This document shows positions 57,081 to 64,000 of a DNA stretch of 64,000 nt, piece by piece. Within the stretch, counting starts at the first letter, position 1; the number at the start of each line of letters is the position of its first letter. Made by a program: the position numbers and the translations under genes. The stretch is taken from assembly GCF_043290135.1 (NCBI RefSeq), contig NC_134700.1:159622053-159686052 (forward strand), given 5' to 3'. Source of the DNA: Rhipicephalus microplus. Taxonomy: Eukaryota > Arthropoda > Arachnida > Ixodida > Ixodidae. Below the pieces are notes generated by a model. The model saw nothing but the letters and a program-made list of their open reading frames with translations. It was not told the origin of the DNA and did no database searches.

Positions 57081-59214
57081 GCAAAGCCCCCTAAAGCTTT
57101 CAAATTCACAGATTGGGGTCTCTTCCGTACGATTAGAGCGGAGAGTGCAGAGGATAATAATGACTCACCGAATTTCGACAAGTGCCTGTCTCAGCCGGTC
57201 GAAGACGTAAATTCAGTCACCAAAACAATAGACACTGATCTCCCAGTCAACAAAATGAATGGCAGGCTTGCCCATCTTCTTGCAGCTAAAAGCGCCTTTT
57301 TGCCAGGTGGGAAGCACACCGTCTGAATCGAAGACTGCAAAAACGCATCGCAAGTCTAAACCAGGAAAGAACCGCTCACTGTCAGACGCTGGAAAAACAG
57401 CATCGGTGTAAAATTTGCTACACATTGCATGGTCAGGTGAAAGTTGGGGGGGGGAATGAAACCTCCTGAAACACCTGCTGCAGGAGACAAAGTCCTAATC
57501 AAACCAGACGCGCTTGGTAGACCGAATATTCCACTCAGAAAGGAAGGTTAACTCGGACACGGAAATAACGCAGTGTCTGGCACAGAGATACCTCCCTTTG
57601 TATACAACCCGGCCTCCTCCTGACTACGCGCAATACACGGGATCACCAGCCTTCGAAATAAACAAGCCCTTCTGGAAGCAGAGGTCCGGGCCACAGTAAA
57701 CAATCTTAATGGGAACGCCGCCCCGGGCCTGCATGGCATTACAAACATGATACTACGCAACTTAGACGACGACTCTGTCTCCATTCTCACCAAAGAAATC
57801 AATCGTCCTTGGGAGACGGGTACTTTCCCTGATCATTGGGAAATGGCGTCGGTTATTCCCATACCTAAACCTGGCCGGAGTCCTAGTCTTAGCAATTTAC
57901 GACCCACTTCACTGACGTCTTGTATAGGCAAGGTCACCGAGCATGTCACCAACGATCGGATATCGTAGAACATAGAGAAGACTAACCTGTTCCCGTACAA
58001 CATGATAGGTTTAGGCCATACCTATCTACTCAGAACGTCATGAAAATTCTGAAGCATCACATGATAGATCGGGAGATTAAATACGTAAGGGTCCTTCTCG
58101 GACCCTTACGTATTTATTACGTAATAAACAGGCCTTCGACAATGTCTCACACTCCCACATACTTGCCTACATCTCTTCTCTAATCTTGGGAGCCAACTTT
58201 CACAAGTTCACCAGCTCGTTCCTCAGGAATAGAAAAGCCACTATACAGCTAGGGGATCTCAAGTCTAAGCCCTATGATCTCGGTTACTTCGGCACCCCGC
58301 AGGGCTCAGTCGTCTCCCCACTGCTGTTTAACATTGCAATGTGTGGCCTTGTTGCCAAGCTCTCAAACCGAGAAGACATCAAGTTCACCATTTACGTGGA
58401 CGACATCACCATATGCAGTGTCGGTAGCTCGGAAGACTCTGTGGAGAGCTCTCTTCAAGAGGCCGTCGACTGTGTTGAAATCTACATAAAGGAAATGGGC
58501 CTCAAGCTCTCGTCGGCAAAGTCCGAACTTTTCATATATCGACCCACGAGACGGGGACCCAAACCTAAAAACTGGCAACCTCTGGCTGACACCGACATTA
58601 GGCTGCACACGGCATCGGGGCAGCATATTCCAAGAATGAACTTTATACGCATTCTGGGCATGATTATTGAGGCTAATGGACAGAACGGCCACACGATCGA
58701 CCGTCTGACTTCCAAGGCGGAAAGGGTCTTCCGACTAATCTCACGCATTTCCAACAGTCGGGGTGGTCTTCGAGAGCACAACCTCCTAAGACTGTTCCAT
58801 ATATTTTTAATGAGCCACATAAGCTGTGTCACATCTATGCGCAAGTTGCAACTCCATGAGAGAAATAAATTGAACATCCGCACAAGGAAAAGCATCAAGA
58901 AAGTTCTCGGCATTCCTATGCGCACAAGCACTGAGAACCTTGTGAAACTTGGAGTACAGAACACGCTTGATGAAGTTATCGAGGCTCAACAAACAGCACA
59001 GGTAGCCAGGCTTTCGGTCACACCAGCAACGAGAAAGATTTTTGTCGATGCTGAAGTCAACCCCCTGACGCTCGAAGTGCAAAATACGCCACTTGATGAT
59101 TACATACGCTCTCGCATCAAAGTGTGTCCCCTTCCACAAAATATGCATCCACAGTACAACGTGGGCAGGCGCGTCACTCGAGCCTCCTCTCTTTTAGCTC
59201 AAGCTCACACCTAA
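57080..59214 (+). pseudogene. I-type LINE reverse transcriptase
   Basis: NLNGNAAPGLHGITNMILRNL (57.70-57.76 kb), GTFPDHWEMASVIPIPKPG and LRPTSLTSCIGKVTE are the early motifs. The catalytic first-Asp region near 58.1 kb is destroyed by an inverted duplication (58079-58115). The long frame 58186-59214 (342 codons) holds GTPQGSVVSPLLFNIAM, TIYVDDITIC (YVDD core, acceptable) and MGLKLSSAKSELF, then the thumb and connection region. So the second half is intact and the first half broken. Confidence 0.8.
58079..58115. repeat. Perfect hairpin (16-bp arms) inside the reverse transcriptase
   Basis: AAATACGTAAGGGTCC at 58079-58094 and its exact reverse complement at 58100-58115 are separated by TTCTC. 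It replaces the coding sequence expected just before FDNVSH-like codons, so it is probably a local templated inversion. Confidence 0.9.
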
Positions 59215-59239
59215 TCGCCTGTTTCGTGCTTTGTTTATG

Positions 59240-59875
59240 CCGCCCAGTACGGCGTTTCTACTCACTTTGCATTATTATCCCTAGATACTAAGGGTCAGAT
59301 TTTATTCTCAGCGTTGGTTCGAACCACTTCTTACAAAGCAGAACAATGGCCATCGCACTAGCTCTCTTTGATCCACAAAATACTGATATTTATACGGACT
59401 CTAAATTCACTGCTAGGGCCTTCGCTTCTGGTTCCACGTGCAAGGAAGTTTTTAGAACTGTAGCTCACAAGGAACTCACCCACCACACTATTATTTGGTT
59501 CTCTGCTCACCTTGGCGTGAAGGTCGGGGGCCTTCCCAATGTCAACGAGCTAGCCCACTCCAAGACACGAGGCTTCACTTACCGCGCCAATACTTGTGCT
59601 TCTCAGACAGAGGAATACCCCCAACCTTCATTTTAGGGACATCTTGACTACCTTCAACGAGATCACGAAGCACTATCAATTAGGCCGTAGGTCCTTTTCA
59701 TTGCCAAACGAAAATTTCCCTAGGCCACAGGCAACCTCTCTTCGGGTGCATCAGACAAGAACATACCCTAGCCTCGTAACCTATAGTCATTACTCCGATA
59801 TTTCAGAATTTTGTCCGGACTGCCACAGTCGCAGTGATTTTAACTACATGCTCTGAAGGTGCCCCCACTTACAAG
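59240..59875 (+). pseudogene. I-type LINE RNase H and C-terminal zinc motif
   Basis: The catalytic Glu lies in KAEQW (59.34 kb, neighbouring frame) followed by AIALALFDPQNTDIYTDSKF (Asp). HLGVKVGGLPNVNELAHSKTR has Asn-Glu-Leu-Ala-His where Asp would normally precede; the final acidic residue is uncertain. The next frame (59596-59856) has EFCPDCHSRSDFNYML, a stop, RCPHL, the C-terminal CxxC zinc motif. The frame breaks at 59.34 and 59.64 kb. Confidence 0.7.
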
Positions 59876-60146
59876 AAAAATTGAAGAATTTACCGAAAAT
59901 TCTTATCATTTATTCCTCACGAGCGCGGTTCTCATACAACGAATCAAGGCTGCCCAGAAGTCCCACAATTCAGCGGTGAGGCTAGGCTTTCCCATCCCTA
60001 CGTGGGAGGGGCCCGCGATCCTACCCCTGTAAAACGGGGATGGAATCCTTCAGGACCCCAATAAAATCTTTTATCCATCGATCCATCTTCAAGCTGAAGG
60101 CTGCTTTCCCTTCTTTTTGTGGGCACGCGCCCATAGTATAGAGTTC

Positions 60147-60284
60147 TTTAGCAAGCCACGGAAACACGTTACGGAAATATGACGCGGTTCCTTTCTGTAT
60201 GCGCGTACAATGGTCGTGCGTGCGCACTCTTCAGACGGTTTTGTGTTGCCGTCTTTCCGTAACGTGTTTCCGAACCTTGCTAAA
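60147..60284. repeat. Fold-back element with about 30-bp inverted arms
   Basis: TTTAGCAAG, four differing bases, then GGAAACACGTTACGGAAA (60160-60177) is mirrored by TTTCCGTAACGTGTTTCC (60254-60271), four bases, CTTGCTAAA. The inner 18 bp are perfect. The loop is 76 bp. It is a probable MITE. Confidence 0.8.
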
Positions 60285-61659
60285 CACCTTTATGAGGGGA
60301 TGGCGTAGACGTTGGAATGGCCCCACGTAGCTGGTAGAGCTGTGACGTCGCTCCTATGAATAAACACCTGCGCTCTGTCGTTGCCAACAAAAGCACGTGA
60401 CGCCACGATAATAAATGACGTGACCTGTGCAGAATAGAGTTACCCAAAATTACCTAGAGGGCACTCCGGCACTGCGATCGTTCAGCGACTATCGGAATGA
60501 TGGGTAGTACACACATTTGCCTAGTATTCGTACTTGCGGGCGGCGAATCGTACTTGCGGCTTCGTTTATTGCTGGTTACTGTTTTGTTTTGAAAGAAAAA
60601 ACGAATACTTTTAAAGTTAGTGACTTTATTCGAAAAGGTAAGCCTAAAAAAATAAAGCTGTGAAGCGTGAATGGTGAACATTCGCTAATTTATGTTTTCG
60701 TGAGAAAAACAGCTCCAAGCCACACAAACACACACAGAGCCAGAAGCAGGCCAGAAGTACGAAAATTAGACAAATGTATGTACTACCCATCATTCCCATG
60801 CTCGCTGGAGCGCCGTGTGTTGCAGCTCCCATAGACACTAGCGCCAGAGCTCCTTCTAGTGTATATTGAGAAACTCTATGCTGTGCAGTTTGTGCAATAT
60901 GTAGCTTGAATAGACGAATAAAACTTGAGAACAATAATAAAACTCGCAAGCGTAATGTTGGCATTTTTTTCCTTTTTTCATTTTTACTGGAAATACCATC
61001 GACATGCGAGACTAACCTGCCTCCGTTTCGCTCGTGTTTCTCTTCTCGCGCTTTGCGGATCACGCTGACGCCTCCCCTTACGGCAAAACGCTATGTTCCC
61101 CATGTTTCAGTAATGATTAGGCTCATTTACTTCTAAAGTTGCATTTACCTCCCGCGCCTGACCAAATGTTCTTGCGGCACACCACTAGTCGCAACGCCGC
61201 ACCAATGTCGCACCTTTCATGCCGAGTAACAAATTGAGAGCCAAGTGATTGGTGAGTGCGCATTCAGAATAGCTCGCAGGGACGGAACAGAGAACACCGA
61301 CACAACACCGCTCGTGTCATGGCAGCTCCGGCTGTCGGAACCATGGTCGGCACGTCATCCGCCCGTGGCCTTCGGTGCGCATGGCGTCATCATGTGTATG
61401 CGCCCTGTGATCCTCCCGCTCACGTGCCGATGAGGATGGGGAAGGGATTTGGCTTGCGAAGGCTACACCGGGAAAGCAGCAAAGGTTTCAAGCTTACCTT
61501 CTGGATTCATGACTTCGCGCCACTTAAAAACATTGGTTTTCTCAGCTGATGAAAAACCAATTAGAAAGAAAAAATTGGTAGATCTCACGTACAGTGGGAA
61601 TCGATGATATGCGAAGTACAAATGAGAAAGGTTTATATGTTACACTAAAGTCAAGAGAA
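60285..61659. other. Gene-free interval
   Basis: No domain is found in the open frames 60644-61063 (minus, 139 codons), 60906-61136 or 61256-61549. AATAAA-like words occur at 60357 and 60917. I see no named element. Confidence 0.4.
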
Positions 61660-62715
61660 CGTTATAAGGTAAAGGTAAATGATCCTGTATATGACTTCCG
61701 TGTCATGATTATCATGTTTGTATGTGCCGTTTACCTTGGTCATCTATTCGCATCCCGTGACACCAAATTGAGTATTTGTGGAGCAAGCGAAACGGCCCCC
61801 AGCATGCTATGAGCGTGGTGTGTTGTCATGTTCTTACATATGACACACGTGTCAGGATTATCATGTTTGCACCAGTCATGTACTTTCGTCATCCATTGAC
61901 GTCTCGTAACACTAAAATTGGTATATGTGAAGCTAGCAAACCAGTCGCGAGTGCGTCATGAAGGGCCCAATATACTTCAATGTAGTGCTGACGCGCGCAC
62001 AGACTGGGCACAGCGACGCTACGTTAGCAAAACGTCAGCACTCTATAGTCTGAAGCCAAACGCGACCAGCGTCCGTCGGCACCGCCCGACGGCAACCGGC
62101 GCGAAATGCGGCATGCTGCATATCGCACCAATGCGTTACCCAGACAACACTGCGTCTCCCTTTTTTATCGACAAAGGGGCGCCGGACGCACTCAAACGCG
62201 CATGCGTCAAAGCAACGCAGCACAGCGTGCACCTGGCGTGGAAACGCCGGCGTGACGCGACGAAATGAACGCCGGCAAGCACGCGCACCGCGTCACGTTG
62301 AACTGTATTGGTGCCTTGGCTGTGGCATGTAGCCATGTTCTCACATGACACGGATCTCATGATTATTATGTTTGCACCAGTCACATACCTTCGTCATTCA
62401 TTGACGTCACGTAATACCAAATTTGGCATATGTGAAGCTTGCGAAACGGCCGCGAGCGCATCATGAGCGTAGCATGTAATCATGTTGTTATATGGCCCGC
62501 ATGTCATAATTTTCATGTTAGGGTCTGTCGCTTGGATTTGCCATGCAATCATGTCCTACCATACCAGTTTTGTAACATGTCATGTGAACGAAACCACCGC
62601 AAGAGCAACAATACCTTGAAATGTGAATCATGACATTCATGTCATACATATCACGATTTTCATGTTATGACTAGGCAAGTATGTTCTTCATACCGTCATT
62701 TTATGCCATACTAGT
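61660..62715 (-). repeat. Tandem array of the roughly 146-bp unit (array 2, inverted)
   Basis: On the minus strand it has the same words as array 1. Anchors (plus coordinates of the GATTATCATG variant) are at 61707, 61856, 62361, 62508 and 62655; spacings are 149, 505, 147 and 147. The 505-bp gap holds a nested element (61963-62315) plus one unit. The array is followed by the flank shared with 46851-46915 and by a GATA repeat. Confidence 0.85.
61963..62315. mobile_element. Nested element with imperfect inverted ends in array 2
   Basis: The left end GGGCCCAATATACTTCAATG and the inverted right end GGCACCAATACAGTTCAACG share about 14 of 20 bases, and both continue into TGACGCG-rich sequence. 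The interior is CpG-rich and open on the plus strand (61918-62268) without a domain. Removing it restores a satellite unit of normal length. Confidence 0.5.
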
Positions 62716-62769
62716 TTCGTATTGATACCATTATCGAAGCGGCCAGGAGAGCTAGAAGTCGTAGGCGGC

Positions 62770-62770
<1 letters not shown>

Positions 62771-62842
<72 letters not shown>
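62771..62842. repeat. (GATA)n microsatellite
   Basis: About 18 GATA units lie between the array-2 flank and the LTR that follows; a second GATA run starts at 63987 after the 3' LTR. Confidence 0.95.
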
Positions 62843-62990
62843 TGTAGTGAAGAGGAATGCCCACTACTGCAGCGACATCGACACGTTGGCGCGAAGCACA
62901 AGCTAAGACTGCCTGGTTGCTGCTGCGACACTGCCCGTATACTCGGCCTGCTCTTACTGCTTCGGTACCGACGCCGCTACCGCTGTCGAC
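62843..62990 (+). repeat. 5' LTR (truncated) of a miniature gypsy element
   Basis: Starts TGTAGTGAAGAGGAATGCCC. Its 148 bases match 63821-63968 with about 8 mismatches by eye. It breaks off at GTCGAC, where integrase coding sequence begins, so the LTR end, gag, protease, reverse transcriptase and RNase H are all deleted. Confidence 0.8.
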
Positions 62991-63783
62991 TACTTGACGC
63001 GATACGCGGAAACAGCCGCTTTGCCTGCTGCCACAGCACGCGACGTCTCATCTTTTCTCCTGTGGAACTTCATTCTGCGTCACGGCGCACCACGTGAACT
63101 TCTCAGCGACAGAGGACGTGTATTCCTCTCTGAAGTCGTCAACGCACTCCTTGCCGAATGCCGTATCATTCACCGGACTACCACCGCCTACCATCCGCAG
63201 ACGAATGGATTGACGGAAAGATTCAACCGTACCCTAGGGGATATGATATCAAAGTATGTTGCTTCAGACCACTTCGACTGGGACCTCATTCTGCCTTTGG
63301 TGACATACGTCTACCATACTGCTCCCCAGGCGACTACGGGCTTTTCACCATTTTTCCTGTTATATGGCCGAGACCCTTCCACCACACTAGATACCATTCT
63401 GCCCTACCACCCCGATTCCTCTGAGTCTACGTCCATCTCTGAAGCTGCCCGCCGCGCCGAGGAATGCCGTAAGCTCGCCCAGTCATTCAGAACCATCGAC
63501 GAATGGAGACAAAAATCTCGGCGTGACGATAACCACCCGTACCCTAACTTTGTTCCGGACACTCTTGTTTGGCTTTGGGTTCCCGCTGTGCCTACAGGCC
63601 TTTCCTCGAAGTTTTTTTTCAAAATACCAGGGACCCTACCGCATTGTCTCGCAGACTCCACCAGTTAACTACATCGTCGAACCCGTTACGCCATCCACAG
63701 ACCAGCGCTTTCAGGGACGTGAAATTGTTCACGTACACCAGCTGACACCTTATTACAACCCACTCGTACTCTGTTCACCGTGA
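62982..63783 (+). pseudogene. Ty3/gypsy integrase core and C-terminus, one frameshift
   Basis: The frame from 62994 reads TRYAETAALPAATARDVSSF, ILRHGAPRELLSDRGRVF (second catalytic Asp), IHRTTTAYHPQTNGLTERFNRTL (catalytic Glu), then the C-terminal domain. A frameshift in the T-run at 63613-63620 moves the GPY/F module (KYQGPYRIVSQTPPVNYIVE) and the end (VHVHQLTPYYNPLVL, stop at 63781) to another frame. The first catalytic Asp region is at the LTR junction and is lost. The integrase ends next to a polypurine tract and the 3' LTR, the standard gypsy order. Confidence 0.8.
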
Positions 63784-63809
63784 GTCGCCAGGATGGCTCT
63801 TTTTTCGAC

Positions 63810-63820
63810 GGGGGACGAAG
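63810..63820 (+). promoter_or_regulatory. Polypurine tract
   Basis: GGGGGACGAAG lies immediately before TGTAGTGAAC, the LTR start, as expected for plus-strand priming. Confidence 0.6.
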
Positions 63821-63980
63821 TGTAGTGAACAGGAATGCCCACTACTGCAGCGACATCGACACGTTGGCACGAGGCACGAGCTAAGACTGCCTGGTTGCTG
63901 CTGCGACGCTGCCCGTATACTCGGCCTGCTCTTGCTGCTTCGGTACCGACGCCGGTACCGCTGTTGACCTTGCATTTACA
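63821..63980 (+). repeat. 3' LTR of the miniature gypsy element (about 160 bp)
   Basis: Begins TGTAGTGAAC and can be ended at TGCATTTACA (63980), giving TGT...ACA. It matches the 5' copy over 148 bp. It is followed by TTATAA and a GATA run at the window end, so the element seems to lie in a GATA microsatellite. Confidence 0.75.
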
Positions 63981-64000
63981 TTATAAGATAGATAGATAGA

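Larger units (their letters stand above)
54521..60088 (+). mobile_element. I-type LINE with RNase H, near full length but decayed
   Basis: Order is ORF1 (gag-like with zinc knuckle), APE endonuclease, reverse transcriptase, RNase H, C-terminal zinc motif, AATAAA at 60060-60065 and an ATCCATCGATCCATC tail. The length of about 5.5 kb and the domain set fit the I superfamily (I/R1-like). It belongs to a different family from LINE-A and from the RTE copies. Confidence 0.8.

Overview
The window is eukaryotic, repeat-dominated DNA and most probably comes from a hard tick (Ixodidae). The main evidence is two copies of a tRNA-derived SINE that I recognise as the tick family Ruka (39.46-39.61 kb and 53.28-53.52 kb). 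Supporting signs are non-LTR retrotransposons with (ATCC)n or (TGATGA)n tails, Ty3/gypsy LTR elements, long TA, GATA and GAA microsatellites, and GT-AG introns. There is no operon-like gene packing, no rRNA gene and no CRISPR array. Identifications rest on motif reading and on comparing copies within the window; no database search was possible.

Layout. 0-2.7 kb: a gypsy-type gag/protease remnant followed by a long LTR. 2.7-6.8 kb: low-complexity DNA, a duplicated endonuclease-motif fragment and a TTAA-flanked terminal-inverted-repeat element (5.07-5.82 kb). 6.8-11.7 kb (minus), 17.0-20.2 kb (plus), 21.6-26.5 kb (minus) and 35.8-36.4 kb (plus): four copies of one non-LTR family, here called LINE-A. 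Its ORF1 carries a zinc-binding segment, a coiled coil and an SGNH esterase; its ORF2 is endonuclease plus reverse transcriptase; its tail is (ATCC)n. Copy 2 contains a palindromic insertion with a 12-bp target duplication. 20.9-21.6 kb: C-terminus of a P-element-like transposase. 26.7-31.3 kb (minus): gypsy sequence in the order LTR fragment, RNase H, LTR, gag, protease, integrase. 32.7-34.8, 16.0-16.6, 41.5-42.6 and 46.9-47.6 kb: RTE-type LINE copies, three of them touching or containing long TA or tetranucleotide repeats. 43.1-44.2 kb: a GAA microsatellite and the RNase H end of another LINE. 44.66-46.17 kb: the only convincing host gene, a phase-consistent spliced gene for a small putative secreted protein. 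46.3-48.7 kb and 61.7-62.8 kb: two inverted copies of a composite repeat made of a roughly 146-bp tandem repeat, a shared unique flank and a GATA-type microsatellite. 48.7-49.5 kb: LTR and 3' end of another LTR element. 49.6-50.1 kb: two tandem repeats around a good TATA/initiator pair. 50.5-54.2 kb (minus): a decayed gypsy element with its integrase core deleted. 54.5-60.1 kb: an I-type LINE with RNase H. 62.8-64.0 kb: a miniature LTR-integrase-LTR element in a GATA repeat.

How the parts relate. Nearly every coding stretch is a broken mobile-element gene. Three independent gypsy remnants (0-2.7, 26.7-31.3 and 50.5-54.2 kb) suggest an element group in which integrase lies before reverse transcriptase/RNase H, the copia-like order known from Gmr1-type Ty3/gypsy elements. 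The fourth gypsy fragment (62.9-63.8 kb) has the usual order, with integrase next to the 3' LTR. Nested insertions (SINE in gag, palindrome in LINE-A, RTE in the satellite) give a relative time order of events.
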